NCBI GenBank assembly: GCA_019044685.2
Contig: JAGTXX020000010.1
Location: 496,001-560,000 of the forward strand
Source of the DNA: Nannochloris sp. 'desiccata'
Lineage: Eukaryota; Chlorophyta; Trebouxiophyceae; Chlorellales; Chlorellaceae
Direction: 5' to 3'
DNA: 64,000 nucleotides
Part shown: positions 55,201 through 64,000 of the stretch, piece after piece
How positions within the stretch are numbered: position 1 is the stretch's first letter
Layout: the number at the start of each line of letters is the position of its first letter
The notes under the pieces: generated by a model
Seen by the model: the letters and a program-made list of their open reading frames with translations, nothing else
Databases searched by the model: none
Told to the model about the DNA's origin: nothing
Made by a program: the position numbers and the translations under genes

Positions 55201-56449
55201 TCCTTCCAGTTTCATAATCGTTCCTTCTGCTGCATCAAGAAGCGCAGCACGCTCAGCGTGTTCCAATAAATACGTCTTCATTGCGTTCTCGTCCTTTAGG
55301 GGCATAGAAACTGCTAAAGTTGTTTGATTTAGAAGTATTTCAAGTGCCGCAGCCACCTCGGGTGATGCTTGAGAAAGCTCTGCACCTGGTGGCGGACCTG
55401 GTGGCCTGTATACCATATGAGGCAATATATCTTGATCAGATACTTCAATTTGTTTACTTTCACTGCGTACTACATAGCTAACCCCAGCAGTGACCTTGGC
55501 GGCAGGTGCAGGCGGCAGAGGCGACGAGGAAGAAGAAGGGAAGTCTGGTATTGGTGCTGCTAAAGCTTTCAGCAGTTGCTTTGCAGTGTACTGTACAGCT
55601 ATTTGGCGAGCAAAAGTCCAAACTATTCCTGGATCTAGTCCTGTAGCGTTGGCGTGGTCTATAACAGCCTGTTGTACTGGGCTTAACTCTGCAATCATGG
55701 GTGATGCCGAGGTTGATAGAGGCGATGGCACTCCTCCTCCTACTACAGGAGCAGGTAGAGAGCTCGCTTGCTGCTGCTGCTGTTGCTGATGTGGTAATTG
55801 TAAAGTTCGCTGTTGCTGTAGAGCGGAGAATGGAAATGCTGCCGGTAAAAGATTGTTAGGAGCAAGACCCGTAAAACAAGGGAAAGGTAGTCGATAAGGG
55901 GGCAAAGCTGCTTTTGTAGGGGGCGGCACAGCAGCAAGGGGAACAACTTCAGGATTCTCTGTAGTTCTAATGTTATCAGCAGTGGTATTAGCATATATGG
56001 GGAGATTCTTGACTGGTGGGTTTGCTAATATAATAGCAGCTGCAGCTGTAGAGACAGAAGTTGGGATCATACCACCAGCAGTAACAGGAGCAATAGGAGC
56101 ACCACCACTGCCACTGCTAGGGGATCCAGAAGAGTCCAAAGCCCCAACTGCATTGTTCAAATCATCATTCAGCTCTGGGGTTTTTTCTTTGTTCTTTGTT
56201 CTTCTCTTCATGGCATGGGATGTCGCCCGCTTGGCAGATGCCTCTTCCTCAGCTTTGGCAGGAGTAAGGGAAGTAAACTTTTCTGCTGCTTCATCTGGTG
56301 CATCGGCATCCGTTGCTTTTCGTTTTTTCGATGGAGAAGCGAAAGGCTTGCCCTTTGAAAGTCGCCTGCAAATGTATAGTGAATCTAGGTTGGCGAAGAT
56401 GTGATCGAATAGGGACAAAATCAGACAAATTCGCTCACTTGAAGCCCAT
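52262..56449 (-). CDS. Very long AlkB-family Fe(II)/2-oxoglutarate dioxygenase
   Basis: Three exons fit (56449-56439, 56365-54187, 54079-52262), giving about 1335 residues. The AlkB core is near residues 960-1080: VALNMYHDGSEGIQVHYDDS with the iron ligands His about 998 and Asp about 1000, IFSLRLFSDSRLSFG, and KHCVRP with His about 1058. This matches plant ALKBH9/10-like proteins, which remove methyl groups from mRNA m6A. The first 730 residues are Ser/Pro/Ala/Gln-rich and mostly disordered, beginning with a lysine-rich KGKPFASPSKKRK nuclear-signal-like stretch. Two short ordered blocks lie between. The last 250 residues repeat a VxxMVRxVE-type helix. The N-terminal exon could in principle be a separate gene, but splice signals and phase support one. 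Confidence 0.7.
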
Positions 56450-56907
56450 TACTATCCTCTTAATAGTTTTGTATTTGATATGACGGCAGCAATGATGACT
56501 GCGTCAAGTAACTGTTTTGGGTTGGGCTCAAATGTTTGTTTCGGAGATTTGTAAAATGTTGGTGTCAATCTCAAGTTAAAGGCAGAAATATCAGTCAAAT
56601 GGACTATATAAATTATTTTAATAGTTTTCAATAACTCTGATTGCCAATTGGGTTCAACTAAGATGCGTTTCTGTTCAATATCTTGCTAATCTTAAATTCA
56701 CTGTGCGGACGTTGCTCAGACCCAGGGAACAGCTTTGTTATTTCAGCACGCTCTCTCTAAACAAACCAACTTCTGATCGCAGAATTACATTCACAAGGCC
56801 ATTATACCAAAAAGATATATAATAACCCGAAAAATAAAGGAACAAATGGAACCTGTTGGAAACCTCACGTCTGGCGTCCCGCTGGGCCATCTGTTCTCAC
56901 CGTCTCC
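56450..56907. other. Intergenic DNA between AlkB-like gene and photolyase fusion
   Basis: Holds the promoter of the AlkB-like gene and the 3' flank of the next minus-strand gene. Nothing specific was recognised. Confidence 0.35.
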
Positions 56908-59454
56908 TTAGAACCCACAAACAAATTTCTCCTTCATGAACTCCGCCATTTTCGCATTAAATATTTCAGGTTTCTCATCATGGGGACAATGCCCTGCATC
57001 TAACAACACCACTTCTCCATTAATACACAACCGTTCAATCTCTTTTGCTCTACCGACAGCATCATTCAACGGGTCTTTCGCGCCTTGAAGCACCAAAACA
57101 GGACCTTGGAACGCTTCAGAAATCAAATAGTTCAGTGCACGCGGTTTCGGCAGGTAAAAAACGCTTCGAAAGACTCCTAGGGCTCCGGGATCGGCAGAGG
57201 CTCTTCCAATTTCTTGGCCCAGCCAAGAGTCTGCTCTAGAGGGCACTACAGGATACACCCTACGTAACTGGTTGGTCACATCACCTTGTAAGAAAGCAAA
57301 CAAGGCTCTGCTCACTCCTTCAACAATAAACAGTGGAGGAGAAGGAGCAGCAGGAGGCGTCGCCGGAGGTTGGTAGCCTTCTTTTAAGAGCCCAGCAGAA
57401 TTTACTAACACAACCCCAACAACTGCTTTTGGATAATCTGCCGCGACAGATGCAGCTATAAACCCTCCAATCGAGTTTCCCGCTATAACGACAGGCTGTC
57501 GTACTACTTGTACTACAAAATCAGCTACACAGTCCCTCCAAACATCTTGCCCATATGGTATTGCTGGCTTTTCAGACCTCCCGTACCCTACAAGCGTGGG
57601 GGCATATACAGTAAACCCTTGGGAAGCTAAGGAAGCGACGTTGTCACGCCAATGTTCACTAAATGCACCAAAACCGTGAACTAACACAACTGCAGGTGCT
57701 CCGGGCAGAGGGTTTTCCGGATGAGCAACCAAGTAGTCTGTTAGAATACCTCTCCACCTCCAATGCCGAAGCTTAGCTCCATGTACCTCTTCTTTTCGAC
57801 TGCGAGCTAATCCCGCATGAAAATCTCCAGCTTCCGCAGCAGCTGCAGCAGCTGTCGCTTTCCTCTGCCTCTTTTGTAGTACAAGAGCGCCGCCGCTTGA
57901 CGTCAACAACCATCCAAGTTTTGCAAAGATACCTGCTGGAACTGGCATATAACTCTTTTTTTTCTCTTTTTCCAGCAATTGCATTGCTTCAGAGTAGATT
58001 CGACGTCGAGAAACCACTCCAAAAGACATAGCCCGGTTAAATAACGCTGGAAAACAGCCATCTGGAGCAGCAGGAACATCAAATTTTCCAATTTCAGAAC
58101 CTAATTTCCATTGCCACGTGCTGCCACCACCATCTGCTGTCGTTTCTACATGCCTGAGATACGCATTAAGCGCTTCCATAACGGGTCCTTCCCCTGCAGC
58201 AAGCTCTGCTGCTAATTCTGCACCCCAATCATTTGCAGCACCACCACCACCACTACCAAGATTAAACGCTGTGCCGTTGCCATTAGCAGACGCAGAGGCG
58301 AGTTCGTTTTCTACTTCAGCGATGGTTTCTGATGTGCTGGCTTCACCAGGAAGCTTTTCTATGACCTTATCTGCAACTTTGACACCACCACTTTCAGTAC
58401 TACTACTACTTGTACTACGAGCACTAGTACTAAGCTCGTTATTGCTTTCTTGTTCAAGATCAATGGATGAAGATGAAGACATAGCCCACGCTGGCAGGCG
58501 TTCTCCTCCCGATGCAGCTGCTGCTGCGGTGCTACGTTCTCCTATCAAATCAGCGAATGCAGCATCTGTAGTAGCGATTGTGGAGTCTCGTACTTGTCGT
58601 AGTATCTCTGATGGTGACGGTAACCCACTGTTGATAGCAGTATTGCTAGAACTGCTGGTAGAAGAGGAAGAAAGTGGGTCGAGTAGATGAGACGGTACCG
58701 CCGGGAGAGACGTTGGTGGGTCTAGAGGAGCAATAGCTGCAGCTGGAGTACGTTGTTTCTTCCATTCTGTAAACTTCTCAGGAATGTATGTATCGAATAA
58801 AGGGGCAGTCCACGTCTTAAAAGCCACCTTTGCAGTATTTATATTGTCGTTCTTATTACTATTAAAAGAAGAGGCGGCAGCAGCAGCATCAAAACCGTCC
58901 TTCCAGTCCTTTTCTATCTCTTCCTCTGTAATAACTGCCGTAGCTCCAACAGCACACACTAGATTAGGAAGCTGTTCTTCCCAAGGGCCACAAGAGATGA
59001 TTAGGTCTGACCCTAGAGAGCGAAGAGAAGAACGGAGAGAGGTCACTGCTTGACTTAACGCTGCCGCAGAGGAAGGGGAATGCACGACCTGTTCGTAGCG
59101 TCTCGGGTCAAAACAGAAAAACGGGATGATTGTGTTACTTGTGGAGAGAGCTTGGTGTAAGCCTGGGTGGTCGTCGATGCGTAGGTCGTGTTTAAACCAT
59201 AGGATCACTGGCGTATCATCGGCGGTAGCAGGATTTGATTGAGATGTGGGAGAAGTAGCTGAAGTCTTTGAGATTTTACCCCGTAAGCTGGTGATCAGCG
59301 CATATTTATGAAGAGCATGCTGGTGTTTCCAAGGGGATTCGTTCAAAGAAAATTGGTTTTGCTGTGATCGAGTTAAATTGATATTTCGACTTAATTCGCG
59401 CGAAAAATGGGCTTTGGGACCTTGAAGGCGCCCAGCATTGATGACCGAGATCAT
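56908..59454 (-). CDS. Photolyase-type domain fused to an alpha/beta hydrolase
   Basis: A single exon of 848 residues from the ATG at 59454. Residues about 75-260 look like the N-terminal alpha/beta domain of photolyases and cryptochromes (VILWFKHDLRIDDHPGLHQA, FFCFDPRRYEQVV, LGSDLIISCGPWEEQLPNLV), but the helical FAD-binding domain is absent. After a Ser/Thr/Ala-rich linker, residues about 583-848 form an alpha/beta hydrolase: VVLVHGFGAFSEHW, VIAGNSIGGF (nucleophile Ser 661), and GHCPHDEKPEIF with the catalytic His. The same fusion is known in plants (Arabidopsis At4g25290-type). The N-terminus is Arg/Ser-rich and probably plastid targeting. Enzymatic substrate unknown; DNA repair is unlikely without the FAD domain. 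Confidence 0.85.
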   Translation of the reverse strand: MISVINAGRLQGPKAHFSRELSRNINLTRSQQNQFSLNESPWKHQHALHKYALITSLRGKISKTSATSPTSQSNPATADDTPVILWFKHDLRIDDHPGLHQALSTSNTIIPFFCFDPRRYEQVVHSPSSAAALSQAVTSLRSSLRSLGSDLIISCGPWEEQLPNLVCAVGATAVITEEEIEKDWKDGFDAAAAASSFNSNKNDNINTAKVAFKTWTAPLFDTYIPEKFTEWKKQRTPAAAIAPLDPPTSLPAVPSHLLDPLSSSSTSSSSNTAINSGLPSPSEILRQVRDSTIATTDAAFADLIGERSTAAAAASGGERLPAWAMSSSSSIDLEQESNNELSTSARSTSSSSTESGGVKVADKVIEKLPGEASTSETIAEVENELASASANGNGTAFNLGSGGGGAANDWGAELAAELAAGEGPVMEALNAYLRHVETTADGGGSTWQWKLGSEIGKFDVPAAPDGCFPALFNRAMSFGVVSRRRIYSEAMQLLEKEKKKSYMPVPAGIFAKLGWLLTSSGGALVLQKRQRKATAAAAAAEAGDFHAGLARSRKEEVHGAKLRHWRWRGILTDYLVAHPENPLPGAPAVVLVHGFGAFSEHWRDNVASLASQGFTVYAPTLVGYGRSEKPAIPYGQDVWRDCVADFVVQVVRQPVVIAGNSIGGFIAASVAADYPKAVVGVVLVNSAGLLKEGYQPPATPPAAPSPPLFIVEGVSRALFAFLQGDVTNQLRRVYPVVPSRADSWLGQEIGRASADPGALGVFRSVFYLPKPRALNYLISEAFQGPVLVLQGAKDPLNDAVGRAKEIERLCINGEVVLLDAGHCPHDEKPEIFNAKMAEFMKEKFVCGF

Positions 59455-59700
59455 GATGAAAATTGAAAGCTAAGTTTCTGGAAAGAAGATTGGTGGGTTT
59501 AAGCAAATTTTGACTGGACGAGGCCAGAAGAAAAGCTTGAACAAAATCTTGCAGAAACGAGCATCTGTTGTTCGGATGGAAATTATTCACAAGAAGAGGC
59601 TTGGAATTATTTGAATAGTCTAAAACCACAATTAAGAGTCATATCATCTAAAAATGAGCTCATATTTTTTTAAACGTCGAAAGCGTCTTGAAACTTTCAA
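59455..59700. promoter_or_regulatory. Divergent region upstream of the photolyase fusion
   Basis: About 250 bases between the minus-strand fusion gene and a possible plus-strand exon at 59701. No element was assigned. Confidence 0.3.
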
Positions 59701-59856
59701 ATGGGTCTTGCTGCCGGCGGACGAAAAAAACGGAGCCGCCGTGGAAGGCGACCAGGCTCTTTTGTGTCCAGAGCAGGAAGATCAGAAGATGAAGGTGTGG
59801 ATTCAGTTCACTCTGATGGATCTACTCTGTTCTTGAGCTGGCGGCGATATCGTCAG
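59701..59856 (+). CDS. Possible first exon of an unidentified gene
   Basis: An ATG-initiated frame of 52 codons (MGLAAGGRKKRSRRGRRPGS, then SEDEGVDSVHSDGSTLFLSW) ends at CAG/GTTTTG, a weak donor. It is basic and could be a nuclear or organelle-targeted N-terminus. No continuation was found nearby, because the long inverted repeat starts 111 bases later. It may be the remnant of a gene interrupted by that element, or chance. Confidence 0.25.
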
Positions 59857-59966
59857 GTTTTGAGACTTCTCCTTGTTAGTTTTCCAACACTCTTTCTGAG
59901 TTATCGATTCTCTGTTTATTTTTCTTAAATAATTGTCTTTATTAGATGTCTAATATTATTGGCATT

Positions 59967-60770
59967 ACATGCACCGCGTTGGCAACGCACCTGGCTTCCG
60001 GAGCCCAGCCATGCCATCGCAGTCCATGAGAAGATGCGCGGCAGTGGATATGCGTCCACCCTTGTCGCAAAGAGTGCACTTGGGAGGCGGTTTGATTCCA
60101 GCACTGCCTGGCCACGTTAATAAAATTCGAGTAGGTCCTCTTCGAGTTAGTGCTCCCGCAGATATGATTCTCTCCGAGTACAAAGAGCCCGCCAAGGGCC
60201 GCCCTTAGAGCGAAGATGGGACCTCTTGGCTACTTAATGCGTGGAAAGTTTTAGACTTCTTTTCCACGGGCGTCGTCATAATGGTCGGTTTTGCATTCCT
60301 TGTATACATCAGCCACCTCGGGATTACCCACTCTGATAGTGTAAGCTATGTTAACGCATAATAAAACAGTTAATCAATTATTACAGTGCTGCTTACGCTA
60401 TCAGAGTGGGTAATCCCGAGGTGGCTGATGTATACAAGGAATGCAAAACCGACCATTATGACGACGCCCGTGGAAAAGAAGTCTAAAACTTTCCACGCAT
60501 TAAGTAGCCAAGAGGTCCCATCTTCGCTCTAAGGGCGGCCCTTGGCGGGCTCTTTGTACTCGGAGAGAATCATATCTGCGGGAGCACTAACTCGAAGAGG
60601 ACCTACTCGAATTTTATTAACGTGGCCAGGCAGTGCTGGAATCAAACCGCCTCCCAAGTGCACTCTTTGCGACAAGGGTGGACGCATATCCACTGCCGCG
60701 CATCTTCTCATGGACTGCGATGGCATGGCTGGGCTCCGGAAGCCAGGTGCGTTGCCAACGCGGTGCATGT
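59967..60770. repeat. Long inverted repeat carrying a retroelement fragment
   Basis: Arms at 59967-60346 and 60391-60770 (380 bases each) are aligned without gaps around a 44-base loop and differ at one position (60340 and 60397), which is still a G.U pair if the plus strand is transcribed. In the retroelement orientation (minus strand in the left arm, plus strand in the right) each arm encodes a fragment with the pattern CTLC...HLLMDC (C-x2-C-x10-H-x4-C), the zinc knuckle found between reverse transcriptase and endonuclease in many LINEs, so the arms are copies of an element. The transcript would form a long near-perfect hairpin. Assembly artefact is an alternative. Confidence 0.85.
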
Positions 60771-61576
60771 TGTAGATTCTAAATGCTGACCTGTAGAAGT
60801 AGACTACAGCGATGATAAGCAATAGGTGCCCTCAAGATAAAGCTATTTAATTCAAAGGGCTTTATTCTTTGAGAATGATAGGATAAAAAACAAGCAACTT
60901 GCAAGAGAAGACACCTTTTTTACCTTTGCTTCAAGTTGGAAAAAGAAAAAGATCTTCTTAAGGATCACGGAAATGGCATTTAAACGCCTTTTTGTTCCTG
61001 CAAAATACAGATGAGGACCAAATGTCTCCGAGTGGCCAAGCCTGCCTGCTCGCCACCAGTGCTACGACGATCATAATGTTGATGATTGTCTGAGCGATTC
61101 CTGATCGCCTGCTGCGCCTGCACCCCTGGTTGGCAGCACCCACGACATCAAATCATTGCAATCAGCTGGTTGAATACCCAGGTGTGCTCCTTTTCATTTG
61201 GGCTGAGTTGCTGCTGCTTTGAGGAAAACCTCGCCTGATCTTGCCGCCGCCCTCCAGCCACCAGTGGCTGCCAAGCCGTCTCATAGCTCCAGTTTGCTGG
61301 AGAACGCTCTGGCAATCAGCACCAAGCTTTCATCTACTGCTGCACCGCCCGTATGCAGCGAGTTGCCTTGCTGAGACGCAGCTACACTGGCTTTCTATCC
61401 TCGTTTTTTTAAAGGGCACTTTTAACTCCGCCCTCCACCGCTAGCCACCGCAGAGCTTTTAAATTCCAACAATCAGTGCATCTACCCTGCATCTATCAGC
61501 ACTTCCTCCTCAGATGTTATTGAATTCGTCTTATGTAACAAAAGAACATACTAATGTTAGCTAGGTTGTCTTTGTA
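60771..61576. other. Relic-rich intergenic DNA
   Basis: No intact gene was recognised. A minus-strand frame near 60980-61130 (ATRRHLVLICILQEQKGV) has a coding-like look but no family. The GC-richer texture resembles decayed mobile-element sequence. Confidence 0.3.
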
Positions 61577-62703
61577 TCAACGTTTATGCAAGACATTCTT
61601 TATCTTGCCCCTTGCTGCGCCGGTACTCCACGAGCTTCTGAGCTCTGCAGCTGTAGTTGATGCAGGGCGTGCCCTCTTATGTTTACGATACTTGACAGGC
61701 TTAATAACGGTGTATTCGGCGAAGGAAGCAGGGGTTTTATCACCCCGGCATCCCCTCCAGATGAAATCCCTGCCCATCATATCTGTGCCAGTTTCTGTGG
61801 CTAAGGAAGAAAGCAGTGGTAGCTGGACATTCCCAGAAGTGGTGGAGCCGCCCGGGCGGTTGTGCATCGCAAACAGTGCATGGTTTTCCATTTGGCATTC
61901 TTTAAGCTACAACAAGGCCATTATAGACCAATCTCCAATACGGTTTTCTTTGAATTTGTTATTCCACTTAATGCAGCTTAGTCTCCAAAAACATTTCTTC
62001 ATTTTCCCGGCTGCTGCATCGGCCGCAGCAGCGGTGCTCTTGCATGAGTTTGATTCCATTGCTAGCTCCACAAAGTCCAATGCTTGCAACGTTTCGTTGC
62101 TATGAGGGTGGTTATTTGCTGCAATGTCTGTCCAGGCTGTGTTTGTTGTAGCTCCTGCTGTCGGCGCTGTTCGCCAAGAATAGCCCTTCGATGCTCCTCT
62201 GCCAGCGAAAAAATCAGCAGCATTAGAATCGAAACATACTTACTGTTGGTTACATGAGCATAGCATCGGAACATAAGGATTTTAATTGAGAAAAGATTTC
62301 TAATAAAGTATGTAGGTGAATAGTCACAAAATACTAACCAGTAATGGATAGCCCCGCATCGGAAGATCGAACCCCAGAGGGCCCTGCACCAGCCCTGCCA
62401 CCGCCGGGGATATTACCAACGCCGCCAATGACCGCAGAAAGCTGCGCTTGACGTGGCCGCTGTTCATTGCGACCTTCCTGGGGCAACAGTTTCCTGCTCC
62501 TCGCGAACTTCTTCCTCAAGCGGCACTTGCACATCATCGCCAACCTGCAATGCAACGCCTGTATTGCCACGCTGCCGCAAAACTTGAGTAGGACTGCCGG
62601 AATTGTCGACGTCGCTGCTGCGTCCGCCATGATTCTGCATCATTAAACTACTCACAATTCCGTCTTCCACGCCGCGTTTCCTTCCAGAGAATTTTTCAAT
62701 CAT
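61577..62703 (-). pseudogene. Broken minus-strand open frames, probable decayed gene or element
   Basis: Several minus-strand frames may belong together: 62703-62464 (MIEKFSGRKRGVEDGIVSSL, EEEVREEQETVAPG), 62447-62334 (PRQAQLSAVIGGVGNIPGGG), about 62200-62062 (EEHRRAILGEQRRQQELQQT), 62089-61907 (DFVELAMESNS and KKCFWRLSCIKWNNKFKENR) and 61891-61577 (MMGRDFIWRGCRGDKTPASF and KPVKYRKHKRARPAS). They do not join by clean splice signals. The last looks transposase-like in its basic, Trp/Arg-rich texture, but no family is claimed. Confidence 0.3.
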
Positions 62704-63018
62704 TCAATCAAGGCCCACCGGCGGGCTGGCAACTTCTAGGTCAAACATAAACCAAAGAAACCGTCAGCTTTTACAGTAAAGCTTGCGACGAAGGAATGCT
62801 GGTTTACAAAAAGAATCTAGGAAATCCAAAAACGACGAATCCGGGGAATTCACCCCCCACAAAGAACCAGGAAGAAAAATCGGAAATCAGCTCAGAATTT
62901 GTCCAAGTCAGCAGCGCTTTGGACTTTTCATTTCCGTTAGTTTAAACTTTCTCAAACTCAGCTTTCACGCTTTAAGCTTTTATATGCGTATTAAACCAAT
63001 AAATATTATACATGTACA
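62704..63018. promoter_or_regulatory. Upstream region of the E2 gene
   Basis: A spacer of about 315 bases that should include the promoter of the plus-strand E2 gene. No element was assigned. Confidence 0.3.
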
Positions 63019-64000
63019 ATGCTCCAGCGAGGGTGTCGTAGCGGTCGTCGATTGTTAGGCATCTTGCGTGCCAGGTACCCATTGGTCGCTCAATCTACCT
63101 TGACCGCAGATCCAGCCATCTATGGGCAGCCCTATCAAAACATAGCAGTTTTTAGTAGGTCCTGGGAGGGTCCAAATCCTCTCACAGGCTTCTCTTTTTC
63201 AAATCCGCCATCTTTCTCCTCCGCTGCTGCATCTTCCGCTGGCTTGACAAACCTGAAAGAGTTTCGGTATGTCTCTATAGGACCCCTTCACTTCTTCAAA
63301 ATGTTCAATAAGTTTTTAGAATTTCCTAGTTATCAACAAAAGCCATTTTTGAAAAAATTATCTTCACAGATTAGCTCAGACGGGTGAAGGCATTCAAGAA
63401 TGCGAGCTGGTTCGTTGGTACGTCCAAGAAGGCGATGAAATAGAAGAATTTGGTAGAGTCTGTGAAGTTCAATCTGATAAAGCAACTATTGAAATCACTA
63501 GCCCCTTTTCTGGTGTTATTAAAACTTTAAAACATGCTGAAGGTGACACAGTGCCTGTGGGAGGCGTTCTAGCTGAAATTGCGGTAGAAAGATCTATCTC
63601 AAACCCCGTAGAGGAATCATGTGGTACTATTGATCTTATATCAACTTCCTCAGAATCAGATTCTTCGAATGACTCTATTAAGAGGACCTGTTCAACAACT
63701 TTAGAAAACGGCAACCCTACCAGCCAAGAAAAAGGCAAAGTAGTAACCTCCCCTGCTGTCAGAAGACTCGCCCAAGAACTTAACGTCGATATTCTCAAAG
63801 TATTTGCCACTGGACCAGGTGGCAGAGTCACAAAAGGAGATGTTATGGCTTACCACGAAGCGGGCCTTGAAGAAATTCCCGGAGCTGCTGATGCTACGGG
63901 AGAAGCTGCTGACGCGGCTGCTGAAGGAATAGAGCACCAAATAGACCAACAAAAGCAAAAACACCACAAGAAAGAAGAACAGATCTCAGAAAAGCCACTG
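63019..64000 (+). CDS. BCE2: Branched-chain alpha-keto acid dehydrogenase E2, partial
   Basis: Exon 1 is 63019-63266 and exon 2 starts at 63370 and runs past the window end (intron 103 bases). The first 75 residues (RGCRSGRRLLGILRARYPLV) are Arg-rich and fit a mitochondrial presequence. A lipoyl domain follows: KEFRLAQTGEGIQECELVRW, YVQEGDEIEEFGRVCEVQSD, with the lipoylated Lys in SDKATIEI. The next block, VVTSPAVRRLAQELNVDI then KVFATGPGGRVTKGDVMAYH, is the E3-binding (PSBD) domain. LAQTGEGIxECEL plus CEVQSDKATIEITS points to BCKDH E2 (transacylase of the branched-chain complex) rather than pyruvate E2. The catalytic domain lies beyond the window. A long Ser/Gln/Lys-rich linker follows the PSBD. 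Confidence 0.85.

Noticed and set aside
62355..62380. Second B-box-like motif (GGGTTCGATC on the minus strand)
   Set aside because: No cloverleaf could be built around it by eye.

Overview
The window is nuclear DNA of a photosynthetic eukaryote, most likely a chlorophyte green alga. Exons are joined by GT-AG introns of roughly 60-240 bases. The genes include plant-type nucleus-encoded plastid and mitochondrial proteins (thioredoxin z, a plastid-type MscS channel, a DedA protein, INDH, ROMO1/MGR2, LpxK, a photolyase/hydrolase fusion, branched-chain dehydrogenase E2) and algal-style secreted proteins (expansin, Ser/Pro-rich linkers, GPI-like tails). TAA, TAG and TGA all end genes, so the code is standard. 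No rRNA, tRNA, CRISPR or bacterial-style operon was seen. The species cannot be named from this sequence.

Layout. 1-1600: two retroelement relics. 2133-3651: secreted GH128-like glycanase (-). 4180-4993: a decayed GH127 gene beside a short duplicate of URB1 exon 1 flanked by direct repeats. 5300-12404: URB1/Npa1 (+). 13107-13194: near-perfect small hairpin. 13564-14346: GPI-like acidic-repeat protein (-). 14770-15800: PLAC8 protein (+). 17243-19256: single-pass surface protein (-). 19908-21063: membrane-anchored 2H phosphoesterase (+). 21646-23585: expansin-FAS1 fusion (+). 23974-24572: small unknown protein (-). 24905-26061: DedA (+). 26251-26965: thioredoxin z (-). 27215-31940: WDR6 (+). 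32114-32956: TEX264-like (-). 33194-34583: SpoU-family RNA methyltransferase with a frame break (-). 34992-35912: INDH (+). 36103-36908: acyl-CoA-binding protein (+). 37481-42101: condensin CAP-D2 (+). 42616-43614: low-complexity protein (+). 44181-44624: ROMO1 (-). 45118-46719: MscS-like (+). 47253-48713: FAD oxidoreductase (-). 48862-50302: LpxK (-). About 50939-51520: unknown (+). 52262-56449: very long AlkB-like dioxygenase (-). 56908-59454: photolyase-domain/hydrolase fusion (-). 59967-60770: 380-base inverted repeat carrying a retroelement fragment. 60771-62703: relic-rich DNA. 63019 to the end: branched-chain dehydrogenase E2, cut by the window edge (+).

The genes are unrelated housekeeping and surface functions, not a cluster. 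Themes are RNA and ribosome work (URB1, WDR6, SpoU methyltransferase, AlkB-like), organelle function (TRX z, INDH, ROMO1, LpxK, MscS, E2) and cell wall or surface (GH128-like, GH127 relic, expansin-FAS1, two surface proteins). Many neighbours are divergent and share short intergenic regions. The most notable signals are the long inverted repeat (a possible retroelement-derived dsRNA source), the small hairpin at 13107-13194, the UUU-UAA frame break in the methyltransferase, and a dispersed 28-base motif next to gene fragments. All exon joins were inferred by eye from splice signals, phase and family conservation.
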